A stretch of DNA of 7,390 nucleotides from Thermoplasmata archaeon (GCA_021160765.1 JAGHBW010000060.1:1-7390), one strand, 5' to 3'; shown: positions 1 to 7,063, counted from the first letter of the stretch. Notes: generated from the sequence alone by a model not told the origin. Numbers and translations: made by a program.

Positions 1-117
1 CTCTAATGGTGTCGGGGCCGGTGGGGTTCCCTCTCCAGGTAGGGGCTCGGGTGGAGGAGGAACAGATTCACTACTCTTTTTGACATCCTCCATCTCTTCT
101 TTTTTATCATCTTCCAT
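1..117 (-). CDS. Partial unrecognised protein with acidic, Pro-rich N-terminus (runs off left edge)
   Basis: An open frame of 39 codons begins at ATG 117 and continues in phase off the left edge, so only the N-terminus is visible. It starts MEDDKKEEMEDVKKSSES and then becomes rich in Pro and Gly (residues 20-37), which looks disordered. No signal peptide, membrane segment or catalytic motif is seen in this part. The start is uncertain. ATG 117 follows GGGGCGTGA, a degenerate match to the archaeal Shine-Dalgarno core, four bases away. An in-frame GTG at 147 would add ten residues but has no well-placed ribosome site. The frame is closed by TAA just upstream of that GTG. It lies 133 bp downstream of purP on the same strand and has TATA-like sequences of its own, so it is probably transcribed separately. 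No function is proposed. That it is a real gene is inferred from the open frame, start context and promoter-like sequence. Confidence 0.6.
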   Translation of the reverse strand, partial: MEDDKKEEMEDVKKSSESVPPPPEPLPGEGTPPAPTPLE

Positions 118-199
118 TACTTCACGCCCCGCTTTTTTCTGCCCCACCTTTTTGTTGCATTACTCCATAGGGGGAGAGATATAACTTTACTCCCAACTC

Positions 200-209
200 T
201 TTATATAAA
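200..209 (-). promoter_or_regulatory. TATA-box-like element for the left-edge gene
   Basis: On the minus strand this reads TTTATATAAA, a strong match to an archaeal TATA box. The expected start of transcription, about 25 bp downstream, is near 178-180, giving a leader of about 60 nt to ATG 117 or 30 nt to GTG 147. A weaker alternative, GTTATAT at about 178-184, would start near 155. No experimental start site is available. Confidence 0.5.
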
Positions 210-250
210 CATTTCTACTCATTTCCCCGGGGGCCTCCCATATCCCCTCA

Positions 251-1324
251 TCAGGTTATGACCTCTTTCAGCCTTCCAAAGTCCCTTGCTAATTTAATCT
301 CTCTAGCAATTCTCCTTCCTGTGGACATGTTTTCTTCAAGAAGGTCTGAGTATGGCGAGCCCTTGATGAAGAGATTGGTGCCGGCCACAATTCTAGCAGA
401 TATTTCAAATACGACAATCTCCAAGTCGTCTTTTACCACACTTTCCAGACAGAAAGGACCAATCATACCACCGAAGAGTTCTATGCTCTTCTCAACAGTT
501 CTCTCTGCGTAATCAAATATCTTTGGAAGCAGCGACTCTCTTATGGCTACAGGGGAGTTCCCTGTCACAACAAAAGTGGGTGTTATTCCCTGCTTTTTCA
601 ATTGCTCTTGTGAACCCAGTTTGTACATTTCATCAATATTAGATTCATCTCTTCTATCTATGGAGAGCATCTCTAGAGTGCCCTTACTCAACTTGTAGCC
701 CTCCTCCTTAATTGGTGAATAGAAGAAGTGGAAGTAATACCTCGTACCCAGAATATATTCCTGTATGGTGAACCCTTTTGTCCTGTCAATGCCGTCAATG
801 AAATCCTGATAGTTCCTTGCAATGAAAAATCCCCTGCCCCCCTTTGCACCATCGTATTTTACAAGTACGGGGAATTTGATGTCTTTGGGGTCTTTTATCT
901 CCTTCGGCATTCTCACCCCTGCAGAGGTGAGCCACTCCCTCTGCTTTCTTCTGTCAGATTCCCAGTGAAGAACCCTTCTGTTTCCGAAGGTAGGAAGTGG
1001 AAGTTGCAGAAAATTTTGAGGTCCTAGGTACTCCACAAAAGAGCCATGGGGAACAAGAACAGCATTTCTAGATATAAGTTCATCAGTTAGGTCCATTATC
1101 TCGTTGTAGCTCTCCACCGTCAGAAACTCATCAGGCTTCGCCAGCGGAAAGGCATCATAATACTTCGGAGGCTTTTTAAGAGCAATGCCCAGGGTCTTAA
1201 ACCCCTCAAGTCTTGCCCCGTGGAAGATCTGAAGAGATGAATGAGAACAGACAGTTGTTATTGTAATCTTCTCTTTATCATATTCCTCCAAGAGTTTGTG
1301 GATCGCCCTTATGTTTGCTTCCAT
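251..1324 (-). CDS. purP: FAICAR synthetase PurP (formate-dependent AICAR ligase)
   Basis: This is archaeal PurP (EC 6.3.4.23), a cytoplasmic ATP-grasp ligase that formylates AICAR with formate and ATP to give FAICAR, the penultimate step to IMP in archaea lacking the folate-dependent PurH transformylase. The protein has 357 residues, close to the roughly 360 usual for the family. The N-terminal domain carries SHSSLQIFHGARLEGF (27-42) and VPHGSF (91-96), followed by FGNRR (113-117). The ATP-grasp core shows K156 in VLVKYDGAKGGRGF, the glycine-rich loop 161-165 and QEYILG (188-193). Likely metal ligands are E294 in CLES and E307 in FEISAR, followed by R311 and GTN (315-317). The family-typical ending RRIAREIK is at 337-344. 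ATG 1324 fits the family N-terminus. It has no Shine-Dalgarno but a TATA-like box about 24 bp upstream, suggesting leaderless translation. Some archaea carry extra PurP paralogues of unclear activity. No key residue appears lost here, so activity is likely, though not proven by sequence. Confidence 0.95.
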   Translation of the reverse strand: MEANIRAIHKLLEEYDKEKITITTVCSHSSLQIFHGARLEGFKTLGIALKKPPKYYDAFPLAKPDEFLTVESYNEIMDLTDELISRNAVLVPHGSFVEYLGPQNFLQLPLPTFGNRRVLHWESDRRKQREWLTSAGVRMPKEIKDPKDIKFPVLVKYDGAKGGRGFFIARNYQDFIDGIDRTKGFTIQEYILGTRYYFHFFYSPIKEEGYKLSKGTLEMLSIDRRDESNIDEMYKLGSQEQLKKQGITPTFVVTGNSPVAIRESLLPKIFDYAERTVEKSIELFGGMIGPFCLESVVKDDLEIVVFEISARIVAGTNLFIKGSPYSDLLEENMSTGRRIAREIKLARDFGRLKEVIT

Positions 1325-1342
1325 AGAAGAGACATGGCATTT

Positions 1343-1353
1343 CTTTTTATCAA
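1343..1353 (-). promoter_or_regulatory. TATA-like element placing purP as a leaderless transcript
   Basis: The minus strand reads TTGATAAAAAG, centred about 24 bp before the A of the purP ATG at 1324. Transcription would then begin at or next to the start codon. The bases between box and ATG contain no Shine-Dalgarno-like GGAGG or GGTGA, which agrees with a leaderless mRNA. A second candidate, GATACATAAA at 1361-1370, would instead give an untranslated leader of about 18 nt, also without a ribosome site. Confidence 0.4.
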
Positions 1354-1415
1354 TTTTTCGTTTATGTATCCTACAGTCTGCTGTAATGTATGCAGAAACA
1401 CTCCTGCCGAGGTTA

Positions 1416-1438
1416 CAGGGGGAGGTCTTCCCCCCCTG
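1416..1438 (-). terminator. GC-rich hairpin between the giant surface gene and purP
   Basis: An inverted repeat pairs CAGGGGGA (1416-1423) with TCCCCC...TG (1429-1438), with two extra C residues as a bulge and a five-base loop (GGTCT on the plus strand). It sits about 30 nt past the stop of the minus-strand surface-protein gene and about 90 nt before purP. This suits an mRNA 3' end or processing structure. It is not followed by a T-run on the minus strand, which archaeal intrinsic termination normally needs, so the terminator role is an inference. Confidence 0.3.
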
Positions 1439-1467
1439 AAAAGTTCCAATCTTTTCTAATCTTACAG

Positions 1468-4400
1468 TTATTCAAATTCAGCGCCGCAGTACGGACAGTA
1501 TGGTGCTGTTACGGGGACCTTTGCGCCGCAAACGAAGCAGGTAGCCATCTCCTCCTCTTCCTCTTCTTCCTCCCCACCCTCCTCCGCAGCTATCTCTTCC
1601 TCCTCTTCCTCTCCCTCCTCCTCTTCCTCCTCCATCTCCTCAAGTTCCTCCTCTTCACCCTCTTCCTCCATCTCTTCCTCCACCTTCTCCTCAACCTCCT
1701 TCTCCATCTCCTCCTCTACCTTCTCCAGCCCCTCTTCTTCCTCCTCAAGAGCTTCTGGCCTCAGAATAGCACCGCAGTTTGGACAGACTTTTGTGTCCGC
1801 TGGTAGAATTGCTCCACACTGGCCGCACTCTATCTCCTCAGTAGAGAATTCTATGCCGCAATGTGGACACCTCACAGCGTCCCAAGGCACCTCAGCACCG
1901 CAGTTGGCACATACGGGCATTGGCGTCTTTCTGCTAGCGATAAATATCAAATAGACGAGAGCCCCGGCCACAGCAACTACAATTATGAGAAGTATTACAG
2001 CCAGTAGTGGAAATTCCTCCTCCTTCATCGCCTCTACTTCAATAGAGGTGCTCCATACGTTGTTGTTTTCCGCAGATTCAGGCCACTGATTTTTGGGGTC
2101 AATCTTCAATACAAAGGTGTGTTTGCCGCTCTTCTTGGGCGTCCAGGTAAAGATCACAACGGTGGTTGAATTTGCCGGGAGGGTAACAGATCGTTTTCCT
2201 ATCAGGGCAAGCCCCGAGCTATCAGGTTCATAGACCAGGAACTGAAGTTCAACCCCCTCCAAGGTAACATTTCCAGTGTTTAAAATCGTGAAGCGGAAGG
2301 TTGCCTCCTTCTTCACCTTTGTTATTGAGGGGAGCATCCAGCGTTCCACAGAGATGTCTGGTGGTGCAACAGATACATAGGTGAACTCAGCGGTGTTGTT
2401 TGCCTCATTGAACTCTTTCACCTTATTTTCAGGATCCACAACGATCTTTACTGTTGTATTGCCCTGGGTACTTATGTCCCAATAAGCTGTGAGTTCAAGA
2501 GTGGAATTTCCTGGAAGAGATGAGACCTCCCACCTCCATATGGGTAACATATCTCCAAATGGGGTGCCTGCATATAGAACAATGGAGAAATTCTCTGCTG
2601 TTATCCCTCCACTGTTCTCAACCTCCAAGGAGAATGTATAATTTCCACTCTCAATCACATTCCCACCTGGGGCTACTTCCTGTTTCACAGGCGTGTAGGA
2701 TAGAGACGCATTCACAACGTGCAATTCGGACACGTCTTCAATGCCATACACCCAGAATGTTGAGTGAACCAGATTATTGTCTGGATTCTCCTCCTCCCAC
2801 CCAACAGGGGCGATCACTGCGTATATGTCGTAATGGCCACTTCTCTCCGGTAGCCAGTTATAGTGAACGCTCACGGAGGAGCCTCCCGGAACTACTCCAT
2901 TCCAGCGGAAGGTTGCGATGACTGTATAGTCCTCAGTGTGAACTGGATCGCCTATGGTGAATGTGACCTCAAGGCCATTTGCAGGGGTGTCTCCCAGGTT
3001 ATAGACGGTCAGGTTGAGTGTAACGGTGTTTCCAAGTCCAAGGGACTCAACCATCACATCGCCCTGATAGAATGTTAGAGAATCCTCCTTGAGGGAGATA
3101 TCTGGCAGAGTCATTACATATACCCTTCTTGTCATTATATTGTTGCTTTCGTCTTCCTCTTCCACAGTATTATATGCATCTAGAATTACGAAGATTGTAT
3201 GGTATCCTCCGGGGAGTGCAGTCCAGTTAACTGATACCTTTACGAATGAGTGAGCTTGGATAAGGGGTATGGTTATGGAGGGTGTTGTGTGGGACCACTC
3301 AATAAGTCTGCCGCCGTGTTTGGGATCGCCGTCAAAGAACTGGACCACGACATCCCGTGCCGGGAGATCTCCTAGGTTCCTCACAGTGGCAGTTATCTTT
3401 ACGGTGGAGTCGTAGGGGAAGGGCTCAGCGGTGTCAAAGCTTATGTCTTCAGGGTCCATGGAGATGTCTGGCCTTTTCACAACCTCAAAGTTGTAGGAGA
3501 GGACGTTGTTGTCCTCATTGGACTCCGTTATATTGTCCTCCTGGTCAATAACCACGAAAAGGGTGTGCTGGCCGTAGCCCACTGCCACCCATGAAGCTCT
3601 GAAGAGGGTGAAAACCCCCGGGGCAATATCGCCCCTTCCCTCCCCAATAAGATTATAAGAACTGTCCATGTAGAATCTAACAGAGACTCTGTGTGCATAT
3701 GTTCCCCCTCTGTTCCATACAGCAGCAGTTATGGTCACCTCTGTGCCATTGGCAATGGGGAGAGAGGGATTGAAAGTAATATCCGTCTCAGACAGTGTAA
3801 GATCAGGGATTGTCCCCACCACAAGGTCAAAATAGGCTATGTTGTTTGACCTGTTCTCTTCATGAACAACCTCATCTGGATCCACAACGATACTGATCCT
3901 ATGCGTTCCTAGGGCTGTTGGTGCTGTCCAGGAGGCGTATATTTCCCTCTCCTCCCCCTTCCCCAGCCTTCCTATTTCCGCTGAGTAGAGAAGGTTTTCA
4001 GAACTAACGTCCCCGTCGTAAATCCCCACCTTAAAATCATACGCTGTGGCCTCCCCCGCGTTCTTTATGGTGAATCGGATTGCTACGGGAGCACCCTGGG
4101 GAATTGGATTATCGGAGATTATTTGAAGGGAACCGTCAACCACGATGAGATCCGCGGGGTTGATTACGAATACGAACCCCTCTGCAACGCTGTTGTTCTT
4201 GTAGAAGTCGTATTTTGCAGATACGGATGCCCTGAAATAAATCTCGCCTACGCGCTGGGGGGTGTAGTTTATGTAAATATCTCTGGAGCCCCCCTCAGGG
4301 ACGGGTTCAAGGGTAAGATTTGTTATGAGTACATCACCCTCTTTTCCCACCTCGTAAAGGGTGAAGGTTATGGAGTTTCCCTCAGGATCGCTCTCACCAA

Positions 4401-7062
4401 GGTTGTAGAGAATGTAATGGAGTGAATATGGCATACCTTTGATGAGGTTCTCATCAGGCTGAACATATTCAAGGAAGTAATCAGGACCCATGCTCACCAT
4501 GAAGGAGTCCTTGTAAATGTTGTTGTTCTCATCAGTCTCTTTCACCACATCCTCAGAATCAGCAACCACGAGAATCATGTAACTGCCCAAAACTCCCGTG
4601 AAGTTTCCATGAAGAAGTCTGTACTCCCCGGGGGCTAATGTCAGATTCACCTCATCCAAAACGTCGCTTCCGATCTGCAGGAAGGTGTGGAAGTCTCTGG
4701 CAGTGAACTCTCCCTCATTTGTTATGTTGGCCCAGACTGTTATGCGGCTGCTGTCTATGAGAGGCCCGTCAAACCATACGTCTTTTACAGCGATGTCAGG
4801 AGAGCCAGGGATGGTGATGTTTATCTCAAGGTTGCCCCTTACGGTGATCCCATATCTGCCAGTATAATTAGCCCTGCCTGAATTTTCTGTGTATGTGGCC
4901 TCAAGCTGATAGTTGCCCACGAAGTATCTACCCGTTGAGTTAAGGCTCTCGCTCATAAGTCTGAGAACGGTGTTCCCTTTGGGGTCACATGTTGTTTCTG
5001 TGTAAAGTGTTTTGGTGCCTCCTTCTATCCTATGTGCCTTCACTGTAGCCCCCTCCAGGGGATTGCCCGCAGAATCCGTGACGTGGACCCTTAGGAAGTA
5101 ATAGATGGTTGCTTTGGATGAGTCCTCAGGAAGTGGGAAGGGTCCCCCTATCTTGGATGAGCAATTGATTATCTCCCCGGTGGAGCTCCCTTTGAGAACG
5201 GGGTAGGCCCAGAAAGTGGTATTTGATGCCTTTAAGGTGACATCACTTACTCCCCAATAGGTTGTGTTGAGCGTTGTACCTGAGAGCTCCATCTCCCCTC
5301 CCCTCATCACTATCCTGGTTCCTGTGAGTGATGAGTCCACAGCCTTGATCTTCCCAGTTCCAGAGAGGTCCAGTCCACCACCTAATGTGGTTTCATCTAG
5401 GGAGAGCTGAGCCGAGCCCCGAAGAGCGGTGAATGTGGCTTTAAGTGTGCATCCATCCGTGGCATCCATAACAGAGGTATTCATCAGGTAGATGTAGAGC
5501 GCCCCATCATCCTCCCCCTGGATTGTGGTGTTCTTAAGAGTTATCTTTCCGCTTCCGGAGACAAGTATAAAAGAGGGCCTCCCCGAGTTCAGAAGTTCCA
5601 CTGTGGTGTCGTTGATAACGAGCTCTCCGCCGCTCACCACAATGTTTCCGCTGATCCCGTAGTAAGATGGATAGAACCTTCCATTCTTCACCATGGAGGT
5701 TCCCCTTATCCTCACAACACCTGTTGTGACCTTAAGGCCCACCCGCGATGAGCTGAACACACCCGCGGTTAGCGGGTCCTGAAGCGCCCCGGGGAGGGTA
5801 AGGTTCACGTAAACAAGGTTATCGGAGAATAGGAGGGAGGGGTAAGAGCGGAAGGATGCCATAGATGATGAAGTAATAGCACCCCACCTGCCCTGGATTC
5901 TGTAAGAAGTGTTGGAGTAGCTGTTGGGGACGGAGGTGGAGTTGATCAGGTCTGTCTGAACCGCAAGGAGGGTGGTCCCATCGCTTCCTGTTGTCCCATA
6001 TGTGGATGTGGAGAGCCCCAGCAGACCTAAAACCTCGCCCCTTGGAGCAGGCTGCACGGAACCTGAGGTGGGATCCACAGCCTCCACCTTCACCCTAGAG
6101 AGGGGGACATCTATTGAGTCAAGGGTCTTAACTTCAACCCACCTGTATATAACTGCCTTTGAGGTGTCATCTGCGGGATATATTGCGCTGGCCTGAGGTC
6201 TACTAACCCCAGGTGTTAGATAGGTGTAGTTGAAGGAGACGTTGTAGAGGTACGCATATGAGGTATTTTCAAGATAGATGGAGTTGTGTAGGTAGACGGA
6301 GGAGAGTGGCTCAAAGTCCACATCAATGTACGTATTTATGGCCACCATGGTTGTGTGGTTAAGCGTCAGGTTGGCCGCGGTTAGGTTCTCAGGCAGGGTT
6401 GCAGTGAGCTGGAAGAAGTCCCTGAGTTCTGAATTTAAGAGGAGGATGTAGGAGTTTTCAGCCTCTATTACGAGAGAATCATCGTTGAAATCCACATCAT
6501 CTGAGGTCACACCGTTTCCATTTATATCCACTGCTGGGGGGTTGATCTTCTTCATCGTTGAGTTTTTCAGAATGAGTCTTCCCGAGTTGAGGGTGATGTT
6601 TCCAGGTCCAGATATAACCGAGGATTCTAAAACCATCTCCCCACTCCTGTTAATGGTTATATTGAGTTTGAAATATGGGTTGATCTGGTGCACGCTTGTG
6701 GTGAGGGTTGTGTTGTAGAGAATAAGCCTTCCCCCATCCACCACTATGCTGTAAAGGTGATCGTCAGCTGTCCCCAGAGTCCCATCATTTCCAGTATCCT
6801 GGGTAATGCTTATGGTGGAGTTTCTTATCGTTAGGGTTGCACCATTTCCCACGTAAATATTACCCCTCAGATAGTAGCCCACCGATTCAAGGCCCATTGT
6901 GGAGCCCGGGGCGAGCCTTATATCGCCGACATAGGTTCTCAGGGCTGCCACGTCCCCCTCCCTGCTACCATTCTGGAGCATGAGAAGGGGTCCGGCTAGC
7001 AGTATAACAATTATTAGTACTTCAGCCGCCTTAAAAAAATCTACCCTGCTCAAACGAATCAC
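1468..7062 (-). CDS. Giant cell-surface protein: beta-helix modules, eight CARDB-like repeats, membrane anchor, cytoplasmic zinc ribbons
   Basis: This 1864-residue protein is probably exported and membrane-anchored. Residues 1-14 are a basic/polar lead, followed by a hydrophobic helix (15-29) without an obvious AxA cleavage site, so it may be a signal peptide or an uncleaved anchor. Two beta-helix-like stretches (about 64-290 and 437-640), built of repeats such as GGRLILYNTTL, are each followed by an Ig-like domain. Eight CARDB-like domains span about 754-1677, each with an N-G/N-L-G turn and a closing Asn-Asn at about 847, 956, 1073, 1185, 1307, 1429, 1555 and 1667. A transmembrane helix (1684-1709) is followed by Arg-Lys, placing the tail in the cytoplasm. 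The tail has three zinc ribbons and a Glu-rich linker. More than 25 N-x-S/T sequons fit archaeal N-glycosylation. CARDB domains are associated with adhesion, so a surface adhesin or envelope role is likely but unproven. The GTG at 7062 is the first start after an in-frame TAG; TTG 7053 is an alternative. Confidence 0.9.
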   Translation of the reverse strand: MIRLSRVDFFKAAEVLIIVILLAGPLLMLQNGSREGDVAALRTYVGDIRLAPGSTMGLESVGYYLRGNIYVGNGATLTIRNSTISITQDTGNDGTLGTADDHLYSIVVDGGRLILYNTTLTTSVHQINPYFKLNITINRSGEMVLESSVISGPGNITLNSGRLILKNSTMKKINPPAVDINGNGVTSDDVDFNDDSLVIEAENSYILLLNSELRDFFQLTATLPENLTAANLTLNHTTMVAINTYIDVDFEPLSSVYLHNSIYLENTSYAYLYNVSFNYTYLTPGVSRPQASAIYPADDTSKAVIYRWVEVKTLDSIDVPLSRVKVEAVDPTSGSVQPAPRGEVLGLLGLSTSTYGTTGSDGTTLLAVQTDLINSTSVPNSYSNTSYRIQGRWGAITSSSMASFRSYPSLLFSDNLVYVNLTLPGALQDPLTAGVFSSSRVGLKVTTGVVRIRGTSMVKNGRFYPSYYGISGNIVVSGGELVINDTTVELLNSGRPSFILVSGSGKITLKNTTIQGEDDGALYIYLMNTSVMDATDGCTLKATFTALRGSAQLSLDETTLGGGLDLSGTGKIKAVDSSLTGTRIVMRGGEMELSGTTLNTTYWGVSDVTLKASNTTFWAYPVLKGSSTGEIINCSSKIGGPFPLPEDSSKATIYYFLRVHVTDSAGNPLEGATVKAHRIEGGTKTLYTETTCDPKGNTVLRLMSESLNSTGRYFVGNYQLEATYTENSGRANYTGRYGITVRGNLEINITIPGSPDIAVKDVWFDGPLIDSSRITVWANITNEGEFTARDFHTFLQIGSDVLDEVNLTLAPGEYRLLHGNFTGVLGSYMILVVADSEDVVKETDENNNIYKDSFMVSMGPDYFLEYVQPDENLIKGMPYSLHYILYNLGESDPEGNSITFTLYEVGKEGDVLITNLTLEPVPEGGSRDIYINYTPQRVGEIYFRASVSAKYDFYKNNSVAEGFVFVINPADLIVVDGSLQIISDNPIPQGAPVAIRFTIKNAGEATAYDFKVGIYDGDVSSENLLYSAEIGRLGKGEEREIYASWTAPTALGTHRISIVVDPDEVVHEENRSNNIAYFDLVVGTIPDLTLSETDITFNPSLPIANGTEVTITAAVWNRGGTYAHRVSVRFYMDSSYNLIGEGRGDIAPGVFTLFRASWVAVGYGQHTLFVVIDQEDNITESNEDNNVLSYNFEVVKRPDISMDPEDISFDTAEPFPYDSTVKITATVRNLGDLPARDVVVQFFDGDPKHGGRLIEWSHTTPSITIPLIQAHSFVKVSVNWTALPGGYHTIFVILDAYNTVEEEDESNNIMTRRVYVMTLPDISLKEDSLTFYQGDVMVESLGLGNTVTLNLTVYNLGDTPANGLEVTFTIGDPVHTEDYTVIATFRWNGVVPGGSSVSVHYNWLPERSGHYDIYAVIAPVGWEEENPDNNLVHSTFWVYGIEDVSELHVVNASLSYTPVKQEVAPGGNVIESGNYTFSLEVENSGGITAENFSIVLYAGTPFGDMLPIWRWEVSSLPGNSTLELTAYWDISTQGNTTVKIVVDPENKVKEFNEANNTAEFTYVSVAPPDISVERWMLPSITKVKKEATFRFTILNTGNVTLEGVELQFLVYEPDSSGLALIGKRSVTLPANSTTVVIFTWTPKKSGKHTFVLKIDPKNQWPESAENNNVWSTSIEVEAMKEEEFPLLAVILLIIVVAVAGALVYLIFIASRKTPMPVCANCGAEVPWDAVRCPHCGIEFSTEEIECGQCGAILPADTKVCPNCGAILRPEALEEEEEGLEKVEEEMEKEVEEKVEEEMEEEGEEEELEEMEEEEEEGEEEEEEIAAEEGGEEEEEEEEMATCFVCGAKVPVTAPYCPYCGAEFE
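1486..1911 (-). other. Cytoplasmic tail: three zinc ribbons of CxxC-x10-CxxC form
   Basis: Within the surface-protein gene, three ribbons share exactly the same spacing: C1718/C1721/C1732/C1735, C1746/C1749/C1760/C1763 and C1842/C1845/C1856/C1859. Each second knuckle reads CP.CG or CPNCG, as in the zinc-ribbon domains common at the ends of archaeal membrane proteins. Twelve of the protein's fifteen cysteines are here; the other three (538, 634, 692) are in the second N-terminal module and the CARDB array has none. The first two ribbons adjoin the membrane helix and the third caps the extreme C-terminus beyond the glutamate linker. Zinc binding is a family-based expectation. The partner, whether protein or nucleic acid, is unknown. 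Confidence 0.85.
1546..1758 (-). repeat. Low-complexity GAG/GAA tract encoding a poly-glutamate linker
   Basis: About 213 bp, almost wholly purine on the coding strand, encode residues 1769-1839, which are mostly Glu with scattered Met, Lys, Val, Leu and Gly. The proximal half has a V-E-E-x-M pattern (KVEEEMEKEVEEKVEEEMEE, about 1781-1800) that may form a charged helix; the distal half is nearly pure Glu and Gly. The tract separates zinc ribbons 2 and 3. Such sequences change length easily by replication slippage, and an assembly error in copy number is possible here. Confidence 0.9.
2032..4803 (-). repeat. Array of eight CARDB-like domains (protein-level tandem repeat)
   Basis: Residues about 754-1677 divide into eight units of roughly 110-125 residues. 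Most open with PDI or PDL plus a short strand, then a strand ending in N-x-G (for example TVYNLGDTPA, VRNLGDLPA, LNTGNVTLE), a W-x-A/P strand (ASWTAP, NWTALPG, TWTPKKSG), a hydrophobic V-D strand, and an acidic Asn-Asn motif (ESNEDNN, EEDESNN, FNEANN). Unit 2 (about 860-966) is the most divergent and lacks the acidic residues before its Asn-Asn. DNA similarity between units is low apart from short identities such as the 14-mer GGATCCACAACGAT at 2432 and 3878, so the duplications are old. Confidence 0.8.
4807..6873 (-). repeat. Two-copy N-terminal module (beta-helix-like plus Ig-like)
   Basis: Residues about 64-425 and 437-752 follow the same plan. Each begins with short beta-helix-type coils rich in G-G-x-L/I and N-T/S-T, continues into a linker, DDTSKAVIYRWVEV at 298-311 versus EDSSKATIYYFLRV at 646-659, and ends in a carboxypeptidase-regulatory-like or Ig-like domain with S-D-G-T-T-L-L / P-K-G-N-T-V-L turns and closing VNLTLPG / INITIPG strands. 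The offset is about 348 residues. The fold names are inferred from repeat pattern only. Confidence 0.7.
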
Positions 7063-7063
7063 C
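7058..7063 (-). promoter_or_regulatory. Shine-Dalgarno-like GGTGAT that casts doubt on the GTG start
   Basis: The minus strand reads GGTGAT, a direct match to the archaeal anti-Shine-Dalgarno complement, but it overlaps the GTG start at 7062. It lies three bases before an in-frame TTG at 7053. If it is the ribosome site, translation starts at TTG and the protein is three residues shorter. Upstream of the GTG only the weak AAAGGTAAG is present. Confidence 0.35.

Noticed and set aside
225..233. CCCCGGGGG just downstream of purP as a possible terminator.
   Set aside because: The palindrome has no room for a loop and no T-run follows on the minus strand.
258..1459. Plus-strand frames of 72-99 residues opposite purP.
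   Set aside because: They overlap a well-recognised PurP gene in antisense, have no domain-like composition and no ribosome site.
1390..1806. A 138-residue plus-strand frame rich in Leu and Phe that looks like a membrane protein.
   Set aside because: It is the antisense of the GAG/GAA poly-glutamate tract and zinc ribbons; CTC/CTT codons give false hydrophobicity. It has no ribosome site and the minus-strand frame is clearly real.
2432..3891. The 14-base direct repeat GGATCCACAACGAT (2432 and 3878) as a mobile or recombination element.
   Set aside because: Both copies encode the same Ile-Val-Val-Asp-Pro strand of CARDB-like units, so shared protein constraint explains them.
2520..6718. Several plus-strand frames of 60-133 residues opposite the giant gene.
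   Set aside because: All are antisense shadows of a continuous, repeat-structured coding frame; none shows a coherent domain or start signal.
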